Shown here piece by piece: positions 19,235 through 29,152 of a DNA stretch of 64,000 bases. The DNA is from Mycobacterium sp. ELW1 (lineage in GTDB: Bacteria; Actinomycetota; Actinomycetes; Mycobacteriales; Mycobacteriaceae): the NCBI RefSeq assembly GCF_008329905.1, contig NZ_CP032155.1, positions 4,960,001-5,024,000 of the forward strand. Direction: 5' to 3'. Every line of letters begins with the position of its first letter. Positions within the stretch are counted from its first letter, which is position 1. The notes beneath the pieces are model-generated. The model was not told the DNA's origin. It worked only from the letters and a program-made list of their open reading frames with translations, and did not search any database. Position numbers and translations under genes: made by a program.

Positions 19235-20086
19235 ATGGATTACGGGCTCGTTCTGTTCACCAGTGACCGCGGCATCGCCCCGGCGGCGGCAGCCAAACTC
19301 GCCGATGACCACGGCTTCACGACGTTCTACGTGCCCGAGCACACGCACATCCCGGTCAAGCGCGAGGCCGCCCACCCCACCACCGGTGACGAGTCGCTGC
19401 CCGACGACCGCTACATGCGCACCCTGGATCCGTGGGTCAGCCTGGGCACCGCGGCCGCGGTGACCTCGAAGGTGCGGCTGTCCACCGCGGTCGCACTGCC
19501 CGTCGAGCATGACCCGATCACGTTGGCGAAATCGATTGCCACCCTTGATCATCTGTCCGGCGGCCGGGTAAGCCTCGGCGTCGGCTTCGGCTGGAACACC
19601 GACGAGCTGGCCGACCACGGCGTGCCGGCCGGGCGCCGCCGCACCTGCCTACGCGAGTATCTGGAGGCGATGCGGGCGCTCTGGACGCAGGAAGAAGCCG
19701 AGTACGACGGCGAATTCGTCAAGTTCGGCCCCAGCTGGGCGTGGCCCAAGCCGGTCCAGTCGCACATCCCGGTTCTTGTCGGCGCGGCGGGTACCGAGAA
19801 GAACTTCAAGTGGATCGCCCGCTCCGCCGACGGCTGGATCACCACGCCGCGCGACTTCGACATCGATGAGCCGGTGAAGCTTCTGCACGACACCTGGGCG
19901 GCCGCCGGCCGCGAGGGCGCCCCGCAGATCGTGGCGCTCGACTTCAAGCCGGTGCCCGAGAAGTTGGCGCACTGGAAGGAAATTGGCGTCACCGAGGTGC
20001 TGTTCGGGCTCCCCGACAAGCCGGCCGACGAGGTCGCCGCCTACGTGGAACGGCTGGCAGGCAAGCTCGCTGCCATGGACCTCTAG
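19235..20086 (+). CDS. LLM class F420-dependent oxidoreductase (Rv0953c-like)
   Basis: A 283-residue TIM-barrel oxidoreductase of the luciferase-like superfamily, most like F420-dependent mycobacterial enzymes. The N-terminus MDYGLVLFTSDRGI, the HTHIP loop near residue 40, and the signature LDHLSGGRVSLGVGFGWN near residues 102-119 are visible. Two ATGs (19226 and 19235) are possible; the second would give a leaderless or near-leaderless mRNA just behind a KstR-like operator. The substrate is unknown. It is divergent from the SfnG-like gene (about 120 bp apart) and convergent with the thiolase. Rv0953c is the positional equivalent. Confidence 0.82.
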   Translation: MDYGLVLFTSDRGIAPAAAAKLADDHGFTTFYVPEHTHIPVKREAAHPTTGDESLPDDRYMRTLDPWVSLGTAAAVTSKVRLSTAVALPVEHDPITLAKSIATLDHLSGGRVSLGVGFGWNTDELADHGVPAGRRRTCLREYLEAMRALWTQEEAEYDGEFVKFGPSWAWPKPVQSHIPVLVGAAGTEKNFKWIARSADGWITTPRDFDIDEPVKLLHDTWAAAGREGAPQIVALDFKPVPEKLAHWKEIGVTEVLFGLPDKPADEVAAYVERLAGKLAAMDL

Positions 20087-21615
20087 GCCAGCGTCGCGCG
20101 GTTCTTGCCGTCCTCGCCCGCGGTCACGTTGATCGCGGCGCCCAGCGGGTCGCCGTCGCTCATCAACGCCACCAGGGCCGGATCGGTGGTGATGGCCATG
20201 AAGCGGCTGAGGTCGGCGTCGAGGCGACCGATGATGACCCCGGTGCGCTCGGGCCAGTCGTAGCGCACCGAGTAGGTCTCGATCACGCCGCTGCCGTTGG
20301 CGTTACGGGTGACCGGCACCTTCGGCAGGGCGGCGATGTCCGCTTGCAGTTCCTTGCTGCGGTCAGGCGCCCACTCGACCGGAGTGGTGGAGTAGATCCC
20401 CACCGAGTATTTGCTCATCACACCACCGTTGGCGCCCACCAGCCCGAAAGCGCCTGGCTTGTCGCGCATCGCGGCGACGGTCTCGGCGATGCCGTGCAGT
20501 GAGTAGCTGTTGCCCGGTCCGCCGAAGTACGGCAGGCCGCCGGTGAGGGTGAGCCCACGCGGATCTTCGGCGGCCAGCCCGAAGTCGTCGCACACCGTGA
20601 AGACCGGGAACGGGAAGCAGCTGTAGAGATCGAAGGTGGCAACATCGTCGATGTCGATGCCGGCCACCCGAAGCGCCTCTGTCACAGCCTGTTTGGACGA
20701 GTAACTGACACCGACATCGGCCCGGTCCAGCAGGTCCTGCTCGCGTTGATCCGCATGACCGTGCAGGTACACCCACTTGCCTTCCGGCACACCGAGTTCG
20801 CGTGCGGCGGCCACCGACATCAGCAGTGCGGCGGCGCCCTGGTTCACCGTGTCGCGGGCCACCATCAGCCGGGGATACGGGTCGCAGATCATCCGGTTCT
20901 CGGCAGTGACCGTCGCGATCTCGTCGACCGAACGCTCGACCGGAGACGACGAAAACGGGTTCTTGGCAGCGACTTTCGAGAACGGGGAGAACAATTCGGC
21001 CATCTTGCGCCGGTAGGAGTCCACATCGAGACCCAGCCGGGCGCGGCGAGCGTTGTCCAGCAGCCCGTACTGCACCGGCGCACCGGTCAGTCCGTGGTTG
21101 GCGGTGTACTCGCTCATGTACTGCTCGAAGCCGTACCCGCGGTCCTCGAGCTGGCCGCCCACCGTCTCGCTGTGATCGGGGGCATCGGCCTTGCCCGCGA
21201 ACGTCTTCAGCGTCGAGCCGTTCTCCGAGCCGAGGATCAATGCCACCCCGATCTCGCCGGCCGCAATGGCGCCGGCGAACTCGGTGACCAGCTTCTGCGG
21301 GCCGTTGCCGCCGATGGATTCGAGCACGGCGCGCTTCGGGTCGGCGCCGACACGACGGGCGACCGAGCGGATGTAGTTGTCCGAGCAACCCAGCGGCGCA
21401 GTCGCGTACGGCGTGCAGATCTCGAACTGCCGCAGGCCCGCGAACACCTCGATGGACCTGGCGACGGCAGCGACGTCCGCCCCGGTGTCGGCCAGCGCGG
21501 CGCGAACGGCCTCGGTGGCCAGCTCGACCGCCGACATGCCGCGGTAGTCCGGGTCGTCAATGCGCTCGGTGAACTGCCCGACGCCGACGATGACGGGGGT
21601 ACGCGGATCGACCAT
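20083..21615 (-). CDS. Thiolase-superfamily acetyl-CoA acetyltransferase (KstR-type operator upstream)
   Basis: A 510-residue thiolase-fold protein, longer than classical FadA enzymes. It starts MVDPRTPVIVGVGQFTERI and has SENGSTLKTFA near residue 135 in the region of the nucleophilic loop, where the usual Cys is not evident. The C-terminal FDLYSCFPFPVF, GLTLTGGLPYFGGPGNSYS and GANGGVMSKYSVGIYST segments match the SCP-x/thiolase-like group used in sterol or branched-chain catabolism. ATG 21615 is set by the promoter and operator just upstream. Its stop overlaps that of the convergent LLM gene by 4 bp. Control by KstR would link it to cholesterol or lipid catabolism. Confidence 0.8.
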   Translation of the reverse strand: MVDPRTPVIVGVGQFTERIDDPDYRGMSAVELATEAVRAALADTGADVAAVARSIEVFAGLRQFEICTPYATAPLGCSDNYIRSVARRVGADPKRAVLESIGGNGPQKLVTEFAGAIAAGEIGVALILGSENGSTLKTFAGKADAPDHSETVGGQLEDRGYGFEQYMSEYTANHGLTGAPVQYGLLDNARRARLGLDVDSYRRKMAELFSPFSKVAAKNPFSSSPVERSVDEIATVTAENRMICDPYPRLMVARDTVNQGAAALLMSVAAARELGVPEGKWVYLHGHADQREQDLLDRADVGVSYSSKQAVTEALRVAGIDIDDVATFDLYSCFPFPVFTVCDDFGLAAEDPRGLTLTGGLPYFGGPGNSYSLHGIAETVAAMRDKPGAFGLVGANGGVMSKYSVGIYSTTPVEWAPDRSKELQADIAALPKVPVTRNANGSGVIETYSVRYDWPERTGVIIGRLDADLSRFMAITTDPALVALMSDGDPLGAAINVTAGEDGKNRATLA

Positions 21616-21638
21616 AGTTCGACAGGCTAACCGAAAAC

Positions 21639-21652
21639 TAGAACGTGTTCCA
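21639..21652 (-). promoter_or_regulatory. KstR-type operator and promoter of the thiolase gene
   Basis: TAGAACGTGTTCCA fits all eight fixed positions of TNNAACNNGTTNNA, the core of the KstR palindrome. On the coding (minus) strand it overlaps TTGGAA, a good -35, with an 18-nt spacer to TAGCCT (-10) near 21624-21629. Repressor binding here would block RNA polymerase. Confidence 0.65.
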
Positions 21653-21724
21653 AACACAAACGAGAGTGCGGCCAGATCGCGCAGCCCAGCGGATTCGCGA
21701 TCTGACCGCACACTCGATGCAGAA

Positions 21725-22627
21725 TTACAGACCCGCCAGGATCTCCCTGGCCAGGTTGGCGGTCTCCGACGGCGTCTTGCCGACCTTGACCCCGGCGGCC
21801 TCGAGGGCCTCCTTCTTGCCCTGAGCGGTGCCTGCGCCGTCCGACACGATTGCGCCGGCGTGGCCCATGGTCTTGCCCTCGGGCGCGGTGAAGCCCGCGA
21901 CGTAGCCGACGACCGGCTTGGAGACGTTGGCCTTGATGTAAGCGCCGGCCTTCTCCTCGGCGTCGCCGCCGATCTCGCCGATCATCACGATGATCTTGGT
22001 CTCGGGGTCCTTCTCGAACGCCTCGATGGCGTCGATGTGGGTGGTGCCGATGACCGGGTCGCCGCCGATGCCGATGGCGGTCGAGAAGCCGAGATCGCGC
22101 AGTTCGTACATCATCTGGTAGGTCAGCGTGCCGGACTTGGACACCAGCCCGATCGGGCCCTTGCCGGTGATGTTGTTCGGCGTGATGCCGACCAGCGCCT
22201 CACCGGGGGTGATGATGCCGGGGCAGTTCGGCCCGATGATGCGGGTCTTCTCGCCCTTCTCGACGTTGTAGGCCCACGCATAGGCGCTGTCCTGCACCGG
22301 GATTCCCTCGGTGATGACCACCAGCAGCGGAATCTCGGCGTCGATGGCCTCGATGATGGCGTCCTTGGAGAACGCCGGCGGCACGAAGGCGATCGAGACG
22401 TCCGCGCCGGTCTCCTTCATGGCCTCGGCCACCGAACCGAACACCGGCAGCTCGATGTCGTTGCCGTCTTTGTCCTTGTGGGACACAGTGGTTCCAGCCT
22501 TGCGCGCGTTGACACCGCCGACCACCTGGGTGCCTGCCTTGAGCATCAGCGCGGTGTGCTTGGTGCCTTCGCCGCCGGTGATGCCCTGGACGATGACCTT
22601 GTTGTCCTTGTTCAGGAAAATAGACAT
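21725..22627 (-). CDS. sucD: Succinyl-CoA synthetase alpha subunit SucD
   Basis: A 300-residue alpha subunit of the TCA-cycle succinyl-CoA synthetase. The CoA-binding Rossmann domain has [15 protein letters not shown] near residue 11-25. [14 protein letters not shown] follows near the middle, and the phosphorylated His is in [12 protein letters not shown] near residue 255. ATG 22627 is chosen because it opens the conserved [15 protein letters not shown]; the frame extends upstream without family content. It lies 14 bp downstream of sucC, so the two subunits are co-transcribed. Confidence 0.96.
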   Translation of the reverse strand: MSIFLNKDNKVIVQGITGGEGTKHTALMLKAGTQVVGGVNARKAGTTVSHKDKDGNDIELPVFGSVAEAMKETGADVSIAFVPPAFSKDAIIEAIDAEIPLLVVITEGIPVQDSAYAWAYNVEKGEKTRIIGPNCPGIITPGEALVGITPNNITGKGPIGLVSKSGTLTYQMMYELRDLGFSTAIGIGGDPVIGTTHIDAIEAFEKDPETKIIVMIGEIGGDAEEKAGAYIKANVSKPVVGYVAGFTAPEGKTMGHAGAIVSDGAGTAQGKKEALEAAGVKVGKTPSETANLAREILAGL

Positions 22628-22641
22628 TGGTTCTGAGTCCC

Positions 22642-23805
<1,164 letters not shown>

Positions 23806-24065
23806 GAGCTCACTGTCTGGTCGGCGCTGACTGTTTTGTTGACGAAGTGGTGTTAGGAAGTCGCTCCGGTGGGAACTGTATCTAGACCGTCCGAGGACTC
23901 CGTCCCCGCCTACCGCTCATGTGGTACATCTCACCGCGGAGTTGAAGTGATTCAACTCACAATCCTCCGCGGAATAACTTCTTGGGTTGCGACCTGTGTT
24001 GGATCTTCGTTAACGTCGTCCGGGTCTGAGATAACGCTTTGGTCACAACTAAGGGACTTCGAGTT
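23806..24065. other. Divergent intergenic region between sucC and the M23 peptidase, with a nested inverted repeat
   Basis: Promoters for both neighbours should lie here. TAGATA at 23882-23887 read on the minus strand is one -10 candidate for sucC. At 23934-23972 an 8-bp perfect stem (GAGTTGAA/TTCAACTC, GTGA loop) is enclosed by outer arms CCGCGGA/TCCGCGG. No ORF of note is present. Confidence 0.45.
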
Positions 24066-25124
24066 TTGACGCAGCATCGGCCGGCACCGACCTCCATCGG
24101 AGCTTCTTCGGCCTCGCAGCCTTTGACCAGGACTTTCGATCGCCAAGCGCCAGTCAAGCGAGCTCTCGATCCGGAGCGACTCGACGTCACCGACATCATC
24201 CCGTTCAACGAATTCGGCGATCTCTGCGATATCGATTTCCGCGAGAGCACCGCTTTCGCCAGCCTTCAGGTGGCGCGCTGCCCCGAACTCGATGATCTGC
24301 ACGACGCCGACGACGCCCAGCCCCTGCGCCTGGCGGTGCCCACCCAGTTCTCCGCGCCGCGCGATGACCGCGCTGAGGTACCGCGCTTCGTCAACAACGA
24401 CAACACCGACGTGCTGCCCCGCACGCCGCAGCACCGCAGGCAGCCGACCGGCGCCGTCAAGGGCCGCGTGATGATCGCGGCGATGGCCGCGGGCGCCGCC
24501 GCCGCCGCGGCCTACACCGCGGTCAAGCCCGCCACCGAAACCACCACCGAGACCGTGCTGGCCGCCGAGAAGACCCCGATGGACGGCTCGGTCACCACGC
24601 CGCGCGGCGTGCAGCTCATCGCGGTGAAGCCGATCGCCGACGCCGCCGTACACGGCGAGGAACTGGCCAATGGACAGGCCTTCGCCCAGGAACGCGCCGA
24701 GCGTGAAGCCCGGCTGCAGCGGCCGCTGTTCGTCATGCCGACCAAGGGCGTGTTCACCTCTGGCTTCGGTTACCGCTGGGGCGCACTGCACGGCGGCGTC
24801 GACCTGGCAGCGCCGATCGGTACGCCCATCGTCGCCGCCTCCGACGGTATCGTCGTCGACGCCGGACCGACGGCGGGGTACGGCGCCTGGGTGAAGATCC
24901 GCCATTCCGACGGCACGGTCACCCTCTACGGTCACGTGAACACCTGGACGGTCCAGATCGGTCAGCGGGTATTCGCCGGCGACCAGATCGCAACCGTCGG
25001 CAACCGGGGCAATTCGACCGGCCCGCATCTGCATTTCGAAGTTCTGCTGGGCGGCACCAACCGGACCGATCCGGTGCCGTGGCTGGCGAAGCGGGGCCTC
25101 TCGGTCGGCCCCTACGTCGGCTGA
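24066..25124 (+). CDS. M23-family peptidoglycan endopeptidase-like protein (Rv0950c-like)
   Basis: A 352-residue protein with a cytoplasmic N-terminal region (1-135), one hydrophobic Ala-rich membrane segment (about 138-160), an extracytoplasmic linker and a C-terminal LytM/M23 domain. The zinc site is recognisable: HGGVDLAAPIGTPI supplies His and Asp near residue 243, and GPHLHFEV supplies the HxH near residue 326. It probably cleaves peptidoglycan cross-links or acts as a LytM activator at the membrane. The TTG at 24066 is preferred because AAGGGA lies 9 nt upstream; an earlier in-frame TTG at 24039 lacks one. It is followed after 4 bp by a membrane protein gene. Confidence 0.86.
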   Translation: MTQHRPAPTSIGASSASQPLTRTFDRQAPVKRALDPERLDVTDIIPFNEFGDLCDIDFRESTAFASLQVARCPELDDLHDADDAQPLRLAVPTQFSAPRDDRAEVPRFVNNDNTDVLPRTPQHRRQPTGAVKGRVMIAAMAAGAAAAAAYTAVKPATETTTETVLAAEKTPMDGSVTTPRGVQLIAVKPIADAAVHGEELANGQAFAQERAEREARLQRPLFVMPTKGVFTSGFGYRWGALHGGVDLAAPIGTPIVAASDGIVVDAGPTAGYGAWVKIRHSDGTVTLYGHVNTWTVQIGQRVFAGDQIATVGNRGNSTGPHLHFEVLLGGTNRTDPVPWLAKRGLSVGPYVG

Positions 25125-25128
25125 CCTG

Positions 25129-25737
25129 GTGTCTGAGCCGAACGACCCGCACACCCGCATCATCCGGCGCCAGCCGTCCGGACCGATTCCGAAACCCGAA
25201 GAGCCGCGCACCGGCATCATCCGGCGCGCACCCACCGGGCCCATCCCCGCGGTGCCCGATGATCACACCGTCAACATTCCTCGGCCGCCGGCCGACGAGG
25301 CCCCGACCGGACTGATCCGCCGCGCCACCCCGGTCGCGGTGCCGGCCAGGCCGGGCGCGGTCGACGTCTCCACCGGGCGAACCGCGATCGCGGCCAGCGC
25401 GGTCAGCATCGTCAGCGGATGGGCCACCGGCGTCGTCGCCACCGACCTGATCACCGGATGGTGGGGCACCGATCGGCTGTTCTGCGTGGCCGTCGGATTC
25501 CTGACCCTGCTGTTCGCGGTCACCAGCATCGCCGGTGTGATCACGCTACTGCTGCGCCGCTCCGTCGGCCGCTACCTGATCGCGTTCGGCGCCGTCATCG
25601 CGCTGCTGACGTTCGGCAGCGTGTTCGTCGCCGGAGCGCGAATTCCGTTGGCGGTGTACCTGATTCCGGTGTTACCGCTGGCGAGTCTGATCCTGGCGCT
25701 GCACCCGTCAACCCGACGCTGGTGCCGGCTGCGCTGA
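25129..25737 (+). CDS. Membrane protein with Arg/Pro-rich N-terminal repeats
   Basis: A 202-residue protein starting at GTG 25129, 4 bp after the M23 gene, so probably co-transcribed. Residues 8-75 contain three related repeats: TRIIRRQPSGPIP, TGIIRRAPTGPIP and TGLIRRATPVAVP. The remainder has three to four transmembrane helices between about residues 85 and 190. No catalytic motif is visible. The Arg-Pro repeats resemble cytoplasmic tails that bind partners or membranes. It is not assigned to a known family. The 3' end overlaps the convergent PAP2 gene by 30 bp. Confidence 0.7.
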   Translation: MSEPNDPHTRIIRRQPSGPIPKPEEPRTGIIRRAPTGPIPAVPDDHTVNIPRPPADEAPTGLIRRATPVAVPARPGAVDVSTGRTAIAASAVSIVSGWATGVVATDLITGWWGTDRLFCVAVGFLTLLFAVTSIAGVITLLLRRSVGRYLIAFGAVIALLTFGSVFVAGARIPLAVYLIPVLPLASLILALHPSTRRWCRLR

Positions 25738-26718
25738 GCGCCTCCGGCTTTCCCACCAAGCCCCGACGACGATCACGCCGATCGCCCACGCCGCACCGAG
25801 GAAAGCCCCGGCGACCACGTCGCTGAGGTAGTGCACACCCAGATAGACCCGGGAGAATCCCATTGTTCCGGCGGCGGTTGCTGCGCCTGCCCAGAGCACC
25901 ACTCGAGCCGTCCAACCCCGGATGACCCAGCCTGCCATCCAGGCGAGCAGCACCGCGACGGCGACACCGCCGGTGGCGTGACCGGAGGGGAACGAGAAAC
26001 CGTCTTCGACGATCACGGCGGTCCACGACGGCGGACGGCTGCGCCCGACCATCCACTTGGCCACCACCAGCACCACCCCCGACGAGGCGGCGGCCGCCCA
26101 GAGCCGACGCCCGTCCAACCCGGTGACACCGACCACCGCGGCACGCACCGCGCGCAGCACCGCCGCGAGACCTGCCGACGAGCGGGACCGAGACCGAGCT
26201 GACCGATCGACACCAGCCACCACCCCGACGCCGATCAACCCGGACAACCCGAGCACCGCGGGCAACCAGGATCGGATCCGCCAGCAGACCCATGCGCTGA
26301 CGATGACGGTGATCACCACCAATGACAGCGGATCAGCAACGTGGGTAAGCACTTTCATCATTCCGGTCAGCCACCCATCACGATGATCGGCGACCCACCA
26401 GCTGACCGGCCGATCGACGTAGCTGTCGAGCTCTCCTTCCAGGACGCCGTCGAGCAGCTTGGTGAATCCCGCCGCCAGCAGCGCGACCAGTATCAGTCCC
26501 GACAGAAGTCCCAAGACCGCCGTCACGTCCACCGACAGCCACTGCGCCAACCTGGTCGCGGGTCCGCCGAGGCGTCGGACCGCCCACGACCGCCCAGTGA
26601 CCGCCACGCGGGTCTCCCGCACGCGCGCCGTCGCCGCCAGGAAGAACTCGTGATGACGCGCCACCCAGATGCACACCAGGCACCAGACCAGAAGCGCGGC
26701 CACCACGAAGGCAGTCAC
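25708..26718 (-). CDS. PAP2-family membrane phosphatase
   Basis: A 336-residue polytopic protein with about six or seven membrane segments. All three phosphatase motifs are present in order: KWMVGRSRPP (motif 1, near 222), FPSGHA (motif 2, near 245) and SRVYLGVHYLSDV (motif 3, near 290). It should dephosphorylate a lipid phosphate such as phosphatidate or undecaprenyl-diphosphate on the outer membrane face. Between the first and second halves there is a long Arg/Ser-rich loop (about 168-185). It follows uvrD1 by 16 bp on the same strand, and its 3' end runs 30 bp into the convergent upstream gene. Confidence 0.85.
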   Translation of the reverse strand: MTAFVVAALLVWCLVCIWVARHHEFFLAATARVRETRVAVTGRSWAVRRLGGPATRLAQWLSVDVTAVLGLLSGLILVALLAAGFTKLLDGVLEGELDSYVDRPVSWWVADHRDGWLTGMMKVLTHVADPLSLVVITVIVSAWVCWRIRSWLPAVLGLSGLIGVGVVAGVDRSARSRSRSSAGLAAVLRAVRAAVVGVTGLDGRRLWAAAASSGVVLVVAKWMVGRSRPPSWTAVIVEDGFSFPSGHATGGVAVAVLLAWMAGWVIRGWTARVVLWAGAATAAGTMGFSRVYLGVHYLSDVVAGAFLGAAWAIGVIVVGAWWESRRRSAQPAPASG

Positions 26719-26734
26719 GATCGCACGGCCGCGG

Positions 26735-29077
26735 TCAGAGTTTCTGGATGGGTGCGTGGTTGTGCATCAGCTTCACCCGGCCGGCGCTGCCGAAGTCGAT
26801 CAGCGACATCGCCGACTCCCCCATCCCGGAGACCTCCTCGACGCGGCCGAGACCGTACTTGTCGTGGTTGACCCGGTCACCGGGTGCGAGGACCACCAGC
26901 GCACGCTTACCTCCGCCGGCAGGCCGCGTCGGTGACGGTCGCGGAGTGCCGAATCGGCCCGCACCGCTGACCGGCGCACTGTAGGACGGCGCCGGATCGG
27001 TGCGGCGCCAGTCGAGCAGATGCTCCGGAATCTCCCGCAGGAACCGGGATTCGGGGTTCAGCATCGGCTGCCCCCACGAGGAGCGCACCTTCGCGCGGCT
27101 GAGGTACAGCCGTTGGCGGGCACGAGTTATGCCCACATAGGCCAGCCGACGCTCTTCGGAAAGCTCAGCCGGATCCCCCAGCGCCCGCATGTGCGGGAAC
27201 ATGCCGTCCTCCCAGCCGGTGACGAAGACGACCGGGAACTCCAGGCCCTTGGCGGTGTGCAGGGTCATCATCGTGACCACCCCGGAGCCGTGCTCGGGCA
27301 ACTCGTCGGAGTCGGCCACCAGCGACACCCGTTCCAGGAACTCGGCGAGTATGCCGGTCTGGGGCACGTCCTCATCGAGGTCGGTGCCGGCGTCCCCCTC
27401 TTCTGCCGCCAACGCGGCCGCGTTGGCCCGATCGATGCTGAATTCGTGTGCGACGCTGACCAATTCGTTGAGGTTGTCCAGCCGGGCCAGATCCTGCGGG
27501 TCGCTGGAGGATTCCAATTCGCTGCGGTAACCGGTGCGGTCCAGCACCGCCTCGACCAGATCCCCGAGCTCGTCGCCGAGCTTGCCGCGCAGATCGTCGA
27601 GCAGTTTGACGAAGCTCGCGATCGCCTTCTCCGAGCGGGTGTTCAGCATTGGTACCTTGCCGGCCGCCGCAGCGGTCAGCGCGTCGGCGAAAGTGCTGCC
27701 GGTGTTCTCGGCGTACACCGCGACGCAGGCCTCGGCGCGGTCGCCGATACCGCGGCGCGGGGTGTTCAGGATGCGCCGCAGGCTGACGGCGTCGCCGGGG
27801 TTGTCCAGCACCCGCAGGTAGGCGACGATGTCGCGAATCTCCTTGCGCTCGTAGAACCGAACGCCGCCGACGACCTTGTACGGGATGCCGGCGCGGATGA
27901 ACACCTCTTCCAACGAGCGCGATGAGTTGTTGGTCCGGTAGAACACCGCGAAGTCGTTGTACGAGAACCCGCCGCGATCGGCGAGTGCATCGATCTCGCT
28001 TGCGACGAATCTGGCCTCGTCATGCTCGTTGTCGGCGACGTAGCCGACGATCAGCTCCCCGTCACCCTCGTCGGTCCACAGCCGCTTCTCGCGGCGGTTG
28101 GCGTTGCGGGAGATGACGGAGTTGGCCGCCGTCAGGATGTTCTGGGTGGACCGGTAGTTCTGCTCGAGCAGGATCGTGGTGGCGTTGGGGAAGTCGCGCT
28201 CGAAATCCTCGATGTTGCGGATCGTCGCGCCGCGGAACGCGTAGATCGACTGGTCGGCGTCGCCGACCACGCACAGCTCGCTGGGCGGCACGGTGTCGGT
28301 ATCGGGGGCGGTGACGCCGACGAGCTCGCGCACCAGCACGTACTGGGCGTGGTTGGTGTCCTGGTATTCGTCGACCAGGACGTGCCGGAACCGCCTGCGG
28401 TAGTACTGGGCGATCTGCGGGAAGTTCTGCAGGACGGCGACGGTCTCACCGATCAGGTCGTCGAAGTCCAGCGCGTTCGCCGCGCGCAGCCGTCGCTGGT
28501 ATTCGCCGTAGACGCTGGCCACCGTGCGGGCCAGGTCGTCGGACCCGGGCTCGAGCGCGGCGACCGCATCCTCCGGCACGATCAGTTCGTTCTTCAGGTT
28601 CGAGATCGCGTTGGACAGCAGTCGCGGCGTGTACCGCTTGGTGTCCAGGCCCATGTCCTTGGCGATCATCAGCAGCAGGCGCCGCGAATCGTCGGCGTCG
28701 TAGATCGAGAAGTTCGAGTTCAGCCCCGGCAGCAGCGAGGCCTGGTTGCGCAGGATCCGCACACAGGTCGAGTGGAACGTCGACACCCACATGTTCCGCG
28801 CCCGCGGGCCCACCAGCGTGACCACCCGCTCACGCATCTCGGCCGCGGCTTTGTTGGTGAAGGTGATCGCCAGCACCTGGCCCGGCCCGACGTCGCGGGC
28901 CGCCAGCAGGTAGGCGATCCGCCGGGTGAGGACCGCCGTCTTGCCCGAGCCGGCGCCCGCCACGATCAACAACGGGGGCCCCTCGTGCAGCACCGCCTGG
29001 CGCTGCTGGGGGTTGAGGCCCTCGAGGAGTTCGGCCGCATCGGCCGGGGGTTTGTAATCCGTCACGTGCACAGTCAT
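26735..29077 (-). CDS. uvrD1: ATP-dependent DNA helicase UvrD1 (PcrA type)
   Basis: A 780-residue superfamily 1A 3'-5' helicase. Motif Q/I is at LNPQQRQAVL and GAGSGKT (residues 41-47). VDEYQDTNHAQYVL gives motif II, QNYRSTQNIL motif IV, and LHTAKGLEFPVVFVTG and AYVGITRARQRLY are the later motifs. The last 50 residues (PGDRVNHDKYGLGRVEEV onward) form the Tudor-like C-terminal domain that contacts RNA polymerase in PcrA/UvrD proteins. It acts in nucleotide excision and recombination-linked repair; in mycobacteria UvrD1 is reported to be stimulated by Ku, whose gene lies in the same window. ATG 29077 has no Shine-Dalgarno sequence, and TAAGTT about 10 nt upstream suggests a leaderless or near-leaderless mRNA. 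Confidence 0.95.
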   Translation of the reverse strand: MTVHVTDYKPPADAAELLEGLNPQQRQAVLHEGPPLLIVAGAGSGKTAVLTRRIAYLLAARDVGPGQVLAITFTNKAAAEMRERVVTLVGPRARNMWVSTFHSTCVRILRNQASLLPGLNSNFSIYDADDSRRLLLMIAKDMGLDTKRYTPRLLSNAISNLKNELIVPEDAVAALEPGSDDLARTVASVYGEYQRRLRAANALDFDDLIGETVAVLQNFPQIAQYYRRRFRHVLVDEYQDTNHAQYVLVRELVGVTAPDTDTVPPSELCVVGDADQSIYAFRGATIRNIEDFERDFPNATTILLEQNYRSTQNILTAANSVISRNANRREKRLWTDEGDGELIVGYVADNEHDEARFVASEIDALADRGGFSYNDFAVFYRTNNSSRSLEEVFIRAGIPYKVVGGVRFYERKEIRDIVAYLRVLDNPGDAVSLRRILNTPRRGIGDRAEACVAVYAENTGSTFADALTAAAAGKVPMLNTRSEKAIASFVKLLDDLRGKLGDELGDLVEAVLDRTGYRSELESSSDPQDLARLDNLNELVSVAHEFSIDRANAAALAAEEGDAGTDLDEDVPQTGILAEFLERVSLVADSDELPEHGSGVVTMMTLHTAKGLEFPVVFVTGWEDGMFPHMRALGDPAELSEERRLAYVGITRARQRLYLSRAKVRSSWGQPMLNPESRFLREIPEHLLDWRRTDPAPSYSAPVSGAGRFGTPRPSPTRPAGGGKRALVVLAPGDRVNHDKYGLGRVEEVSGMGESAMSLIDFGSAGRVKLMHNHAPIQKL

Positions 29078-29114
29078 GTCTGACCCAACTTACCGCTGTA
29101 TGGCGACAGTTTTT

Positions 29115-29152
29115 TTGCGAAGCCGGGCTTCGGAGTGGCACACTCGACAACG
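29115..29152 (+). promoter_or_regulatory. Predicted promoter driving the chorismate mutase leader
   Basis: TTGCGA (29115-29120) and CACACT (29139-29144) are separated by 18 nt. The GTG at 29152 is 8 nt past the -10, so the transcript is expected to begin at or next to this GTG. The -10 is weak (A2 and T6 only). Confidence 0.4.

Noticed and set aside
17985..20086. Luciferase genes (luxA/luxB) that would complete a lux system with the LuxC/LuxE-like pair
   Set aside because: Both proteins are of the luciferase-like superfamily, but one matches SfnG closely and the other matches F420-type mycobacterial oxidoreductases. They lie 40 kb from the pair.
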